A stretch of DNA of 35,122 bases, taken from contig JAJTDP010000013.1 in NCBI GenBank assembly GCA_021300455.1, positions 1 to 35,122 on the forward strand, given 5' to 3'. The stretch comes from Sediminibacterium sp. Lineage in GTDB: Bacteria; Bacteroidota; Bacteroidia; Chitinophagales; Chitinophagaceae. The position numbers were made by a program, and so were the translations under genes. Shown piece after piece: positions 15,475 through 24,061 of the stretch (position 1 is its first letter; each line of letters begins with the position of its first letter). A model generated the notes under the pieces. It ran no database searches, was not told where the DNA came from, and worked only from the letters and a program-made list of their open reading frames with translations.

Positions 15475-15794
15475 AAAAATTAATTATACTATCTTTTATT
15501 GTATGGGGCTGTCAATCAAAAGCGGCTAAGGATAAGCGCGTTGATATGAAAACTATGCAAACAGTTGTTTGGCAGTTAATGCAGGCCGATGAATATTATA
15601 CTAGGGTATCTGTTATCGACAGTACATGGAAAATAGACAAAAAAAACGTTGAATTTTACCAGCAAATCTTTGATTTAAATAAGGTAGATAGAGCTGAATT
15701 TTATAATACCATCGATTACTTGCAAAGGCACCCTATTGAATTCAAAGAATTAATTGATTCTGTCAATGAGCTTTCGAAAAGAGAAAAAAAATAA
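15471..15794 (+). CDS. Small DUF4296-like lipoprotein
   Basis: This is a 107-residue protein with a very short signal peptide and lipobox-like Cys (MKKLIILSFIVWGC, Cys at residue 14), so probably a lipoprotein. The body resembles DUF4296: a helical segment with MQTVVWQLMQADEYYTRVS, then NVEFYQQIFDLNKVDRAEFYNTIDYLQRHPIEFKELIDSV. The pattern of Tyr/Phe residues and HP before the last helix is typical of that Bacteroidota family. No function is known. The ATG overlaps the stop of the DUF4835 gene by four bases, implying joint expression and perhaps a shared envelope role (inference). Confidence 0.7.
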   Translation: MKKLIILSFIVWGCQSKAAKDKRVDMKTMQTVVWQLMQADEYYTRVSVIDSTWKIDKKNVEFYQQIFDLNKVDRAEFYNTIDYLQRHPIEFKELIDSVNELSKREKK

Positions 15795-15836
15795 TATAAT
15801 AACATAGGCTTTAAACTAGAATTCAGTAAAGAATTT

Positions 15837-15844
15837 TACTTTTG
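15837..15844 (+). promoter_or_regulatory. -7 box (TAnnTTTG) of the peroxiredoxin gene
   Basis: TACTTTTG matches the Bacteroidota -7 consensus and lies 34 bases before the ATG, giving a predicted leader of about 30 bases. No convincing -33 TTTG is seen. The leader after the box is A-rich, as for other genes here. Confidence 0.55.
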
Positions 15845-15878
15845 AGTACTTACAATTAAAACAAAAAATACAATAAAC

Positions 15879-16352
15879 ATGAGCAATTTAATGGGTAAAC
15901 CAGCACCGGCCTTTACACTTTTTGATACAGAAAAAAAAGCGGTAAACTTAGCAGACTATAAAGGTAAAAATGTAGTAGTTTTATTTTTCCCTTTAGCTTT
16001 TACAGGCGTTTGTACTACAGAGTTATGTAGTATTAGAGATAACATTGGAACCTACAATGCAGCCAATGCAGTAGTTTTAGGTATTTCTGTAGACTCTTTA
16101 TTTACTTTAGGTAAATTCAAAGAAGATCAAAAATTAAACTTCTCTTTATTAAGCGATTTCAATAAAACAGCCATTGCTGATTATGGTGTGAAGTACGATG
16201 TATTCCCTGCTTTTGAAATGCAAGGTGTTAGCAAGCGTGCTGCATTTGTAGTAGACAAAGAAGGCGTTGTACAATACGAAGAAATTTGTGCAACCCCTGG
16301 TGACTTACCAAATTTTGAAGCCATTCAAACAACATTGAATAAATTGAACTGA
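15879..16352 (+). CDS. Peroxiredoxin (AhpC/TSA superfamily, AhpE- or PrxQ-like)
   Basis: This is a thiol peroxidase that reduces hydrogen or organic peroxides through a reactive Cys. The 157-residue protein has a thioredoxin fold, with the peroxidatic Cys at residue 45 in FPLAFTGVCTTELC. A second Cys lies five residues later (C50), the spacing of the resolving Cys in PrxQ/BCP proteins. The PLAFTGVC context is closer to AhpE-type enzymes. A third Cys is at 137. It carries its own promoter-like box and is a single-gene unit convergent with rlmI. No typical terminator was seen in the 59-base gap. The family is certain, the subfamily uncertain. Confidence 0.92.
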   Translation: MSNLMGKPAPAFTLFDTEKKAVNLADYKGKNVVVLFFPLAFTGVCTTELCSIRDNIGTYNAANAVVLGISVDSLFTLGKFKEDQKLNFSLLSDFNKTAIADYGVKYDVFPAFEMQGVSKRAAFVVDKEGVVQYEEICATPGDLPNFEAIQTTLNKLN

Positions 16353-16411
16353 AACGTCGCTAGCTGTTAGGGCTTTATAAAATATAAAATTATGTACAAT
16401 CGAATTCATTT

Positions 16412-17587
16412 CTATCGATCGCAAACTTCTACAATTAAAAACTTTAAATAGTGCGTATTTTCCATACCCCAAATAATAGGATGGTCGCTAGACTGCGACT
16501 GATAGGTCACCTGACGTATTCTTTTCTTGGCATCCCAGGCAGCCATTTGTATCGTTTCTAAAAATAATTCTGGACTCACCAGGTTGGTACAACTTGAGGT
16601 TACCAAAAAGCCACCATTGCGAAGCATTTGCATACCTCTTAAATTAATTTCTTTATAACCAGTAACAGCCTTGTCTATATTGTTTCTACTTTTTGTAAAT
16701 GCAGGAGGATCCAACATCACCACATCATATTTTCTACCTTCCTTACCCCATTTTTTTAATACATCAAATGCATTCATGGCTTCAAATTTCACTATATGAT
16801 CTAATTTATTCAAAGTAGCATTTTTATTGGCCTGTGCAACTGCGCCTTCTGAAATATCAATCCCTAAAACCGATTTCGCTCCATAATGGGCAGCATGTAT
16901 TTCAAAAGTACCAGTATAGGTAAAGGCTCCTAATACATCGGCGCCTTTCACAATTTCTTTAATAGCCCTTCTATTATCTTGTTGGTCTAAAAAATAACCT
17001 GTTTTCTGTCCTGTTTCAATATTTACATAAAATTGTAAATCATTTTCCTTAATAATTATTTCTGTAGGGAAGGGTTCCGTTAAAAAATCTTTTACTTGCG
17101 AGAGCCCTTCTAATTCTCTAACGGGTACATCGTTTCTTTCATAAATGCCTTTAGGTGAAAATATTTTTTGAAGCGCTTCGACAATGGCTGGCTTCCAAAT
17201 ATCAATCCCCAAGGATAAAGTTTGCAACACAAAATAGTCATTGAATTTATCAATAATTAAAGCAGGTAATCCATCGGCTTCACCAAATACCAAACGACAA
17301 TTTTCTGTATAGCCCAATTGTTGTCTATAGGCCCAAGCAGTTTTAATTTTCTCATAGAAAAATGGAGCATCAATTTCCTCTCTTTTTCGGGTAAGCAATC
17401 TTATAATAATTTGAGAATTGGGGTTGATATAGCCCCTGCCTGCTAATTGACCATCAAAGAAGTAAACTTCTACAATATCTCCAGGTTCAATGGGCCCTGC
17501 AATACGGTCTACCTCATTATTGTAAATCCAGGGGTGGCCCTGGGCAATTCTGGGGTTAATTTTCTTGTTTAAATACACCTTTGTCAT
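16412..17587 (-). CDS. rlmI: 23S rRNA m5C methyltransferase, RlmI family
   Basis: RlmI methylates a cytosine in 23S rRNA (C1962 in E. coli) using S-adenosylmethionine. The 391-residue protein has an N-terminal PUA-like RNA-binding domain (residues ~1-75) and a central region. Its Rossmann methyltransferase domain holds QKTGYFLDQQDNR (194-206), AFTYTGTF (221-228), the catalytic-loop motif DPPAF (293-297) and SSC (331-333, probable catalytic Cys). The exact target base is inferred from the family. It is transcribed divergently from grpE; a TATATTTG box ends only four bases before its ATG, so the mRNA may be leaderless. No other in-frame Met lies nearby. Confidence 0.9.
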   Translation of the reverse strand: MTKVYLNKKINPRIAQGHPWIYNNEVDRIAGPIEPGDIVEVYFFDGQLAGRGYINPNSQIIIRLLTRKREEIDAPFFYEKIKTAWAYRQQLGYTENCRLVFGEADGLPALIIDKFNDYFVLQTLSLGIDIWKPAIVEALQKIFSPKGIYERNDVPVRELEGLSQVKDFLTEPFPTEIIIKENDLQFYVNIETGQKTGYFLDQQDNRRAIKEIVKGADVLGAFTYTGTFEIHAAHYGAKSVLGIDISEGAVAQANKNATLNKLDHIVKFEAMNAFDVLKKWGKEGRKYDVVMLDPPAFTKSRNNIDKAVTGYKEINLRGMQMLRNGGFLVTSSCTNLVSPELFLETIQMAAWDAKKRIRQVTYQSQSSDHPIIWGMENTHYLKFLIVEVCDR

Positions 17588-17591
17588 GGCA

Positions 17592-17599
17592 CAAATATA
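17592..17599 (-). promoter_or_regulatory. -7 box (TATATTTG) of rlmI
   Basis: Read on the minus strand this is TATATTTG, an exact TAnnTTTG match, ending four bases before the rlmI ATG. A TTG at 17616-17618 lies 16 bases upstream and could be a weak -33 element. The predicted start site is at or next to the A of the start codon. Confidence 0.5.
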
Positions 17600-17623
17600 G
17601 CGCCCAAATGAGTGACAACTTGT

Positions 17624-17636
17624 GCCTATTTTAGGC
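17624..17636. repeat. Inverted repeat between divergent rlmI and grpE promoters
   Basis: GCCTA and TAGGC are exact reverse complements around TTT. The repeat lies midway between the predicted promoter elements of rlmI and grpE-dnaJ, a position suited to an operator. It does not resemble the CIRCE heat-shock element. Function is unknown. Confidence 0.35.
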
Positions 17637-17649
17637 CTATTTCTGTCAA

Positions 17650-17683
17650 TTTTGCCCTAATTCTTGATTTGGCAATATTTTTG
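17650..17683 (+). promoter_or_regulatory. Promoter of grpE-dnaJ
   Basis: TTTTG at 17650-17654 and TATTTTTG at 17676-17683 fit the Bacteroidota -33 TTTG and -7 TAnnTTTG pair, with 21 bases between. The grpE ATG at 17702 follows 18 bases after the -7 box. This is the most complete promoter in the window. Confidence 0.65.
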
Positions 17684-17701
17684 GGAGATATTTGTAACAA
17701 T

Positions 17702-18262
17702 ATGAAAACTATGGAAGACAAAGAAATGGATATAAAGGATCAAGCCATTGATGCTCAAAATGAAACAGAAAACAGTCCAGAAACTGCTCCGGAAGCAGAA
17801 GAAACGCCCCTAAGCGAACTAGACCAATTAAAGGCCGATTTAGCCGATCAAAAGGATAAATACCTACGTTTAATGGCAGAATTTGAAAACTTTAGAAGAA
17901 GAACTGCCAAGGAGAGATTGGACCTTATTCAAACAGCAGGAAAGGATGTTATTGTATCTATGTTAGAAGTGATGGACGACTGCGATAGAGCAGAAAAACA
18001 GTTGAATAGTGCCGATGATATTGCTTTGCAAAAAGAAGGTATTCAATTAGTGTTTAATAAAGTGAGATCCACTTTACAATCGAAAGGGGTAACTGCAATG
18101 GAAAGTTTACACAAAGATTTTAATGTTGAACTTCATGAAGCCATTACAGAAATTCCTGTTACCGATAACAAACAAAAAGGAAAAGTAGTGGATGAAATTA
18201 CTAAAGGTTATTTTTTAAATGATAAAATTATCCGCTTCGCAAAAGTAGTGGTAGGTAAATAA
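17702..18262 (+). CDS. grpE: Nucleotide exchange factor GrpE
   Basis: GrpE promotes ADP release from the chaperone DnaK. From the ATG at 17702 the product is 186 residues. It has an acidic N-terminal tail (to about residue 40), a long helix/coiled coil including DLADQKDKYLRLMAEFENFRRRTAKE, and the C-terminal beta-domain with LHEAITEIPVTDNKQKGKVVDEITKGYFLNDKIIRFAKVVV. An upstream in-frame GTG (17612) would place the promoter inside the coding region and adds a non-homologous hydrophobic stretch, so it is rejected. A second ATG at 17711 is also possible. dnaJ follows 9 bases later; dnaK is not in the window. Confidence 0.95.
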   Translation: MKTMEDKEMDIKDQAIDAQNETENSPETAPEAEETPLSELDQLKADLADQKDKYLRLMAEFENFRRRTAKERLDLIQTAGKDVIVSMLEVMDDCDRAEKQLNSADDIALQKEGIQLVFNKVRSTLQSKGVTAMESLHKDFNVELHEAITEIPVTDNKQKGKVVDEITKGYFLNDKIIRFAKVVVGK

Positions 18263-18271
18263 AAATCGAAT

Positions 18272-19396
18272 ATGTCAAAAAGAGATTACTACGAGGTACT
18301 AGGTGTCACGAAATCTGCGTCAACGGATGAAATTAAAAAAGCATACCGTAAAGTGGCGATGCAATTTCACCCAGATAGAAATCCGGGAGATAAAGCTGCA
18401 GAAGAAAAATTTAAAGAAGCTGCTTCTGCTTATGAGGTTTTAAGTGATACAGATAAGAAAGCAAAGTATGATCGATTTGGACATGCTGCCTTTAGTCCAG
18501 GTGCTGGTGGCGGCGGTGGATTCAGTGGTGGTGGAATGGACATGAATGATATTTTTAGTCAATTTGGTGATGTATTCGGAGAAGATATGTTTGGTGGATT
18601 TTTTGGTGGCGGAGGAAGTCGTTCAAGATCTTCAAGATCGAGAGGACAAAGAGGAAGCAACTTAAGAATTAAACTTAAGATGAACTTTGAAGAAATTGCG
18701 AATGGTGCGAATAAGCAAGTAAAAGTAAAAAAACATGTTTTATGTACTACTTGCGGAGGCAATGGTGCAAAAGATAAAAATAGTGTGCAAACCTGCGGTA
18801 CTTGTAATGGTTCGGGTCAGGTGAAAAGAGTGACCAATACATTTTTAGGACAAATGCAAACAGTGAATACTTGTCCTACTTGTAATGGAGAAGGGAATAC
18901 GGTGACTGCTAAATGTGCTCCTTGTAAAGGAGAGGGTCGTGTTTATGGAGAAGAAACAATTTCTATAGATATTCCAGGAGGTGTGCAAGATGGTATGCAG
19001 TTAAGCATGTCTGGAAAAGGCAATGCGGGTGAGAGAGGGGGAAGCTCAGGTGATTTAATTATCATGATTGAAGAAGAAGCACATGAGAGTTTACATAGAG
19101 ATGGATTAAATGTTTCATTTGATTTATATATTACCATACCTGATGCGGTATTTGGAACAAGCGTGGAAGTTCCTACCATTGATGCTAGAGCCAAAATAAA
19201 AATTCCACCAGGTACGCAGAGTGGAAAAGTATTCAAATTAAAAGGAAAGGGTTTCCCAGAAGTACAAGGATATGCGAAGGGAGATCAACTCATTAATGTA
19301 CATGTTTGGACGCCACAACAAGTAAGTGCAGAGGAAAAGGCTATCTTAGAAAAGATGCAACAAAGCCCTAACTTCCAACCGAAGCCAACAAAGTAG
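18272..19396 (+). CDS. dnaJ: Molecular chaperone DnaJ (Hsp40)
   Basis: DnaJ delivers unfolded clients to DnaK and stimulates its ATPase. The 374-residue protein has the full type I domain order. The J domain has HPD at residues 33-35, followed by a Gly/Phe-rich linker (~75-130, [14 protein letters not shown]). The zinc-finger region carries four CxxCxGxG repeats ([32 protein letters not shown]), and the C-terminal substrate-binding domains end in [20 protein letters not shown]. It is co-transcribed with grpE. Its stop is only two bases from the stop of the convergent hpt gene, so transcript ends must overlap. Confidence 0.97.
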   Translation: MSKRDYYEVLGVTKSASTDEIKKAYRKVAMQFHPDRNPGDKAAEEKFKEAASAYEVLSDTDKKAKYDRFGHAAFSPGAGGGGGFSGGGMDMNDIFSQFGDVFGEDMFGGFFGGGGSRSRSSRSRGQRGSNLRIKLKMNFEEIANGANKQVKVKKHVLCTTCGGNGAKDKNSVQTCGTCNGSGQVKRVTNTFLGQMQTVNTCPTCNGEGNTVTAKCAPCKGEGRVYGEETISIDIPGGVQDGMQLSMSGKGNAGERGGSSGDLIIMIEEEAHESLHRDGLNVSFDLYITIPDAVFGTSVEVPTIDARAKIKIPPGTQSGKVFKLKGKGFPEVQGYAKGDQLINVHVWTPQQVSAEEKAILEKMQQSPNFQPKPTK

Positions 19397-19398
19397 TT

Positions 19399-19932
19399 TT
19401 ATTTTAATTGGTAGATATCTTTTGAGTTTCTGCCCAAGCCATCGTAATCAAGGCCATAGCCTACTACAAATTTATTGGGTATCTCAAAGCAAGTATAGTC
19501 TACTTGTACGGGAAATTGCAAGGCCTCTTTTTTATTTAATAATACAGCAACTTTTACAGAGGCAGGCCCGCTTGAAATTAGCTGAGGTAAATAATGGTGT
19601 AAGGTTTTACCTGTATCAATAATATCTTCTAAAATAATAATATCTCTACCGCTCACATTGGCTTCAAGGCCAATGGCAGTAATCACATTGCCTGAGGAGG
19701 ACATGCCTTTATAAGAGGCTAATTTAATAAAGCAAACCTCGGCTTCAATGGTTATTTGTTTAAATAAATCGGCGGTAAACAAAAAAGAGCCATTGAGTAT
19801 CGATAAAAAAATGGGTCTTTTTCCTGCGTAGTCTTTATTTAATTGAATAGCTAGTGCAGTAATTTTTTCTTGAATTTCTTTTTCAGGTAAGTAGGGCACA
19901 AATTCTTTATCTAATACTTTAATGCTACTCAT
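19399..19932 (-). CDS. hpt: Hypoxanthine phosphoribosyltransferase
   Basis: This purine salvage enzyme makes IMP (and GMP) from hypoxanthine (guanine) and PRPP in the cytoplasm. The 177-residue protein shows the PRPP-binding signature IIILEDIIDTGKTL (residues 98-111), the flexible-loop SYKGMSSSG region (73-81) and the LNGSFLFTADL PPi-binding region (47-57). The C-terminal FVVGYGLDYDGLGRN motif contributes to base binding. It is the last gene of a minus-strand operon; the upstream glucosaminidase gene ends two bases before its ATG. It is convergent with dnaJ at two-base distance. Confidence in the assignment is high. Confidence 0.94.
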   Translation of the reverse strand: MSSIKVLDKEFVPYLPEKEIQEKITALAIQLNKDYAGKRPIFLSILNGSFLFTADLFKQITIEAEVCFIKLASYKGMSSSGNVITAIGLEANVSGRDIIILEDIIDTGKTLHHYLPQLISSGPASVKVAVLLNKKEALQFPVQVDYTCFEIPNKFVVGYGLDYDGLGRNSKDIYQLK

Positions 19933-19934
19933 AA

Positions 19935-21293
19935 TTAATTATCTTTTTTACGCTTTAGAAAATTAGGGAGACTACTATTTTTGGGGGCTATTGTATTTGA
20001 TTTAGGTGCTTCAGTGGTTTTAAATAAAAGAAGGGTAGTACCCGCTACAAGTGTCTTGTCTGTAACACCCGCATTGTAGGCTTGCAAGTAATTTAATTGT
20101 ATGCCTTCGTTTTGACTAATATCATATAAGCTTTCACCCGCTAATACTACATGCACTTTTTTACTTACTTCTTTTCTTTTAGGTACTAAGTACAAAATTT
20201 GGTCCTTAGTCACTAGGTCTGTTTCTTCTAAATCGTTGTAGCCATATAATTTGTATAAGGCAATATTATAAGTAGTAGCTAATTCTAAAAAGGAAGTTCC
20301 AGTTCTTGCATAAATAGCTAATAGTTGATTGGCTTTGAATTTTCCTTTAGGGTACTCAAATTGAATGGGGCTATTTTCTTTTTCAATCTTTAGATTACTT
20401 GTATCGAGTATTTTTCTGTCAACTATACTTGTATCATTATAATTGATATTTTTTACAATATTAACAGTATCTGTGACAAGGGTATTGACCATGGGAAGCT
20501 CAGTAGGTAGGGATCCAATGCCATTGATAGCAGTGGGTGCTGTTATTTTTACACTATCGTAACTTATTATTCCTTTTACAGTAGAAAGCTGAATCGTATC
20601 AATGTAATTTGAGTTAAGACTATCTACTACTTTTTTTACAGAATCTATTTTAACTAAATCGGATTTAAGTGAATCCCTTTTTACGGAATCAACTACTATA
20701 ACGGGCTCGATTGTTTTACGAGCTTCTGCCTTTTTACTCGTATCTATTTTTTGAGTAGGGGTATCTTCTTCATCGTAAAAAGCAAGTTCAGGAAAATTAT
20801 ATTGAGAAAGTTCAAAATCGTTAATGACTTTAAGTAGTTTCTTAGGATAATCAGTATCAGTGGCGTAACCCGCTTTTTTAAGCCCATAAGCCCAAGCCGA
20901 ATCATCCACAGGATCTAATTCAAATAAAGGAGCATAATTTGGTCTGGATTTAAGAAAATTAGAATGGTCGATATAGGAGGCATTTGAATTGGGGTAAACC
21001 CTGAAACATTCTTGTTTAGCGTCGTCGTCTTGATAAGTTGTTTCTCCTTTCCAATCTGTTTTACATTTAATACCAAAATGATTTTTAAAATTTAAAGCTA
21101 AATCACTTTCACCACTTTTAGATTCAATAATACCTTGTGCTAAAGTAATGGAGGCAGGAATGCCTGTTCGTTTCATTTCGCTGATGGCAATATCTTTATA
21201 CTGATCAATATATATTAAGGTAGCGGTTTTTTGCGCCTTGGTGATTAGGGGGAGGGTCAAAAAGAAGAGTAAAGCAAGTTTGCTTATTTTCAT
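19935..21293 (-). CDS. Secreted glucosaminidase with LysM repeats
   Basis: This is probably a peptidoglycan hydrolase cleaving N-acetylglucosamine linkages in the periplasm. The 452-residue protein has a signal peptide (MKISKLALLFFLTLPLITKAQ) and then a glucosaminidase domain (residues ~25-165). That domain contains the likely catalytic Glu57 in ITLAQGIIESKSGES, with NHFGIKCKTDWKG and AGYATDTDYPKKL typical of the FlgJ-like clade. A ~160-residue Ser/Asp/Val/Lys-rich linker follows, then two LysM-like segments (~335-385 and ~390-435; KKVHVVLAGESLYDISQNEG is the clearer). Neighbours are an O-methyltransferase (4 bases upstream) and hpt; the grouping recurs in Bacteroidota, as I recall, but no functional link is obvious. 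Confidence 0.88.
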   Translation of the reverse strand: MKISKLALLFFLTLPLITKAQKTATLIYIDQYKDIAISEMKRTGIPASITLAQGIIESKSGESDLALNFKNHFGIKCKTDWKGETTYQDDDAKQECFRVYPNSNASYIDHSNFLKSRPNYAPLFELDPVDDSAWAYGLKKAGYATDTDYPKKLLKVINDFELSQYNFPELAFYDEEDTPTQKIDTSKKAEARKTIEPVIVVDSVKRDSLKSDLVKIDSVKKVVDSLNSNYIDTIQLSTVKGIISYDSVKITAPTAINGIGSLPTELPMVNTLVTDTVNIVKNINYNDTSIVDRKILDTSNLKIEKENSPIQFEYPKGKFKANQLLAIYARTGTSFLELATTYNIALYKLYGYNDLEETDLVTKDQILYLVPKRKEVSKKVHVVLAGESLYDISQNEGIQLNYLQAYNAGVTDKTLVAGTTLLLFKTTEAPKSNTIAPKNSSLPNFLKRKKDN

Positions 21294-21297
21294 GCTA

Positions 21298-21936
21298 TTA
21301 TATTTTTCTAATCAAAGTTAAGCCATCTCTTATTGTTAACATCACTTGTTCGGTTTTTTGATCTAAAAGGACATGCTCATTAAAGGCTTGAATGGCCTTG
21401 GCGCTTTTACCTTTGATAGATTCTTCCAAGACATCACCATGAAAAAGTACATTGTCTACAATAATTATTCCTTTATCATTTAATAGGGGTAGTACCAAAT
21501 TATAGTATTCGATATAACTTGTTTTATCTGCGTCAATAAATACCAAGTCCCATTTTTTTTGAAGTGTAGGTATAATTTCTTTGGCATCTCCAACATGTAT
21601 ATGCAATTGTTTGGACCTAGAATTTATATCAAAAGCAGCTTTTACCTTTTGTGCATCTTCAGCTCTTAATTCAATGGTATGTAATGCTCCATTACTCGTT
21701 AACCCTTCTGCTAAACATAAAGCGCTAAAACCAGTAAAACTACCAATTTCTAAAATATGGGTGGGAGCCAATATTTTGCTTATAAAGCTTAAGAAACCTC
21801 CTTGGGTCCAACTACTTTGTAAATGGCCATGTTCATGGGTCGCCAAAGTATCTTCGAATAAGCTCTTTAAATAGCTAGGAGTGGCATTGGAATATGCTTG
21901 GGTATAGTCGTTGGCCAATGGGTTAATAAAATCCAT
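21298..21936 (-). CDS. O-methyltransferase (class I SAM, PF01596-like)
   Basis: This is a SAM-dependent O-methyltransferase of the catechol/caffeoyl-CoA type. The 212-residue protein from the ATG at 21936 has a SAM-binding motif ILEIGSFTGFSALCLAEGL (61-79), the metal and acid motif FIDADKTSYIEYY (133-145), and VDNVLFHGDVLE (160-171). These are the usual active-site residues for divalent-metal-dependent members. The substrate is unknown. A TTG start 48 bases further upstream would overlap the symporter gene and adds a non-homologous leader, so the ATG is chosen. It lies 11 bases after the symporter gene and 4 before the glucosaminidase gene, so it is co-transcribed with both. Confidence 0.9.
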   Translation of the reverse strand: MDFINPLANDYTQAYSNATPSYLKSLFEDTLATHEHGHLQSSWTQGGFLSFISKILAPTHILEIGSFTGFSALCLAEGLTSNGALHTIELRAEDAQKVKAAFDINSRSKQLHIHVGDAKEIIPTLQKKWDLVFIDADKTSYIEYYNLVLPLLNDKGIIIVDNVLFHGDVLEESIKGKSAKAIQAFNEHVLLDQKTEQVMLTIRDGLTLIRKI

Positions 21937-21947
21937 AGAACAAAGGT

Positions 21948-23402
21948 CTAATTTTTTTCTGTATTTGGCCTTGAAATTAACCAAAGCCCTATAAAGGTGA
22001 GTAGACCATTGATAATGAGTAGCTCTTGGCCAATTCTAAAGTTGCCCAATAGAAAGGGTTGCGCATAATCCAAAAATAAACATAAAATAGGGGCTAGGAA
22101 ACAAGGAATAAACGACCATTTGTCAATCAACTTTCTTTTGGTAACTATGCCAAAAGCGAATAAACCTAAAAGGGGCCCATAGGTATAGGAAGCAACTTTT
22201 AAAAGCAAATCAATAATACTTTTATTATCAATCCATTTAAACACCAAAACAATAATGAAAAACAAAAAGGCAAAACATAAATGTACTCTTTGCCTAATTT
22301 TTTTCTTTTTAGCTTCATCCCATTGCGTATTTCTTTGCATGCCTATTAAGTCAATACAGAAACTAGAAGTTAAGGCAGTAATAGCACCATCGGCTGAAGG
22401 AAATAAAGCTGATATCAATGCTAAAATAAAAATAATAGAAATATAGGGCGGCATATGGTAGAGCGCAATACTCGGAAATAAGTCATCACCTGTAGCAGTA
22501 ATATTATTTTGTGTAGCGTATAAATTTAATAAACCGCCTAAGAATAAAAATAAACTAATCACAAATAACATAGTAAATCCAATAGTGATCATATTTTTTT
22601 GAGCATCCTTTAAAGTCTTTACCGAAATATTCTTTTGCATCATCTCTTGGTCTAAGCCCGTCATAGTGAGGGTAATAAAGGCCCCTCCAATAATTTGTTT
22701 TAAGAAAAAAGATTTACTATTGACATCGGTATTAAAAACAGTAGCAATACCTTTTACTTGCATAGCCTGCAAACCTTCTGCAACCGATAAATGCAAATTG
22801 CTTAAAATATAAATACTGCAAATAATTAAACCCATTAACATACCAGATGTTTGCAAGGTATCGGTCCAAACAATGGTTTTTACACCTCCTTCATAAGTGT
22901 ATAATAAAATCATAATTAAAATAACGAGGGTGGTGGCCCAAAAAGGCACACCCAAACTATCTAAAATAAATACTTGTAAAATTTTCACTACTAAATAAAG
23001 CCGGGCGGTGGCGCCTAGGGTTCTTGATAAAACAAAAAAGGAGGCACCGGTTTTATAAGCATTAAATCCCAATCTTTGTTCCAGGTAATGATAAATGGAA
23101 GTAAGATTCAATTTATAATAAATGGGTAATAATACATAGGCGATGGTAAAGTATCCAATAAGATAGCCAATGGTAATTTGTAAATAATGAAAGGCGTCTT
23201 TACTCACAGCACCTGGAACGCTTACAAAAGTAACACCGCTTAAAGAAGTACCAATCATACCAAAGGCCACTAGCATCCAATTGCTATTTTTGTTACCTAT
23301 AAAAAAAGACATATTGTTACTATTCTTTCCAGCCATCTTTGCTACGCCTAATAATATACCAAAATAGATGATGATAAATAAGAAAAGTAAAGAAGCACTC
23401 AT
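21948..23402 (-). CDS. Sodium:solute symporter family (SSS) transporter
   Basis: This is an inner-membrane secondary transporter that uses the sodium gradient. From the ATG at 23402 the product is 484 residues with about 13 hydrophobic segments. It shows SSS-family features: GMIGTSLSGVTFVSVPG near the N-terminus, the TYEGGVKTIVWTDTLQ loop, and ALISALFPSADGAITALTSSFCIDL in the core. The substrate cannot be read from the sequence. A TTG seven codons upstream lies in a promoter-like TTACTTTG sequence and is less likely. This is the first gene of the minus-strand operon that ends with hpt, and is divergent from the LOG-family gene. Confidence 0.9.
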   Translation of the reverse strand: MSASLLFLFIIIYFGILLGVAKMAGKNSNNMSFFIGNKNSNWMLVAFGMIGTSLSGVTFVSVPGAVSKDAFHYLQITIGYLIGYFTIAYVLLPIYYKLNLTSIYHYLEQRLGFNAYKTGASFFVLSRTLGATARLYLVVKILQVFILDSLGVPFWATTLVILIMILLYTYEGGVKTIVWTDTLQTSGMLMGLIICSIYILSNLHLSVAEGLQAMQVKGIATVFNTDVNSKSFFLKQIIGGAFITLTMTGLDQEMMQKNISVKTLKDAQKNMITIGFTMLFVISLFLFLGGLLNLYATQNNITATGDDLFPSIALYHMPPYISIIFILALISALFPSADGAITALTSSFCIDLIGMQRNTQWDEAKKKKIRQRVHLCFAFLFFIIVLVFKWIDNKSIIDLLLKVASYTYGPLLGLFAFGIVTKRKLIDKWSFIPCFLAPILCLFLDYAQPFLLGNFRIGQELLIINGLLTFIGLWLISRPNTEKN

Positions 23403-23487
23403 AGTCTTGGTTTGAGTGGGCAAAGTAATAAGAATCTTTGAAATTATTAGCTAAATTGCATCTATATTCAAGTTAAAAATTCTTTTT

Positions 23488-24027
23488 ATGCAAATCAAGG
23501 CCCTCACTGTTTTCTGTGGTTCAAAATCAGGGGGGAATCCAAATTTTTTGACAGAAGCCAACGCTCTAGGTCATCTATTAGCCCAAGAAAATATAATCTT
23601 GGTGTATGGAGGTGGGAATAAAGGTTTGATGGGTGCTTTGGCCAATGCTTGTCTTGAGCAAGGAGGAAAAGTAGTTGGTATTATGCCTAAATTATTATTA
23701 GAATGGGAAGCGCAACATACTGGACTCACTGAATTGATTATTACGGAGGATATGCATGAACGAAAAAAAATACTCTATGAAAAAGGGGAGGCTGGCTTGG
23801 TACTTCCTGGAGGTATGGGTACATTAGATGAGCTATTTGAAATGCTCACTTGGAATAATTTAAAAATACATAACAAGAAAATATTTATTCTAAATATAGA
23901 TGGATACTATGATGCCCTTATTCATCTTTTAGATAATATGGATACAAACGAATTTATGTATGATAATTGGAAAGATAGAATAATTGTTTGCCCATCTGTA
24001 GAAGCACTTAAGCCGCTACTGTCTTAA
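23488..24027 (+). CDS. LOG-family (TIGR00730) nucleotide phosphoribohydrolase
   Basis: This is a Rossmann-fold enzyme of the LOG family, whose members release bases from nucleoside 5'-monophosphates, including cytokinin nucleotides. The 179-residue protein has the two hallmark motifs: YGGGNKGLMG (residues 40-49) and PGGMGTLDE (107-115). E115 and the preceding residues form the catalytic site. The bacterial role is generally uncertain; it could be nucleotide salvage or clean-up. It is transcribed alone, divergent from the symporter and convergent with the small outer-membrane protein gene. No clear TAnnTTTG box was found upstream. The fold assignment is firm. Confidence 0.93.
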   Translation: MQIKALTVFCGSKSGGNPNFLTEANALGHLLAQENIILVYGGGNKGLMGALANACLEQGGKVVGIMPKLLLEWEAQHTGLTELIITEDMHERKKILYEKGEAGLVLPGGMGTLDELFEMLTWNNLKIHNKKIFILNIDGYYDALIHLLDNMDTNEFMYDNWKDRIIVCPSVEALKPLLS

Positions 24028-24061
24028 CTTAAGTCTCTTATATCTAAGTTGGCTAGTTTTA

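Noticed and set aside
24026-24050. AACTTA/TAAGTT inverted repeat between the LOG-family gene and the outer-membrane protein gene as a bidirectional terminator
   Set aside because: The stem is short and AT-rich, the loop is 13 bases and no T-run follows on either strand; too weak to annotate.
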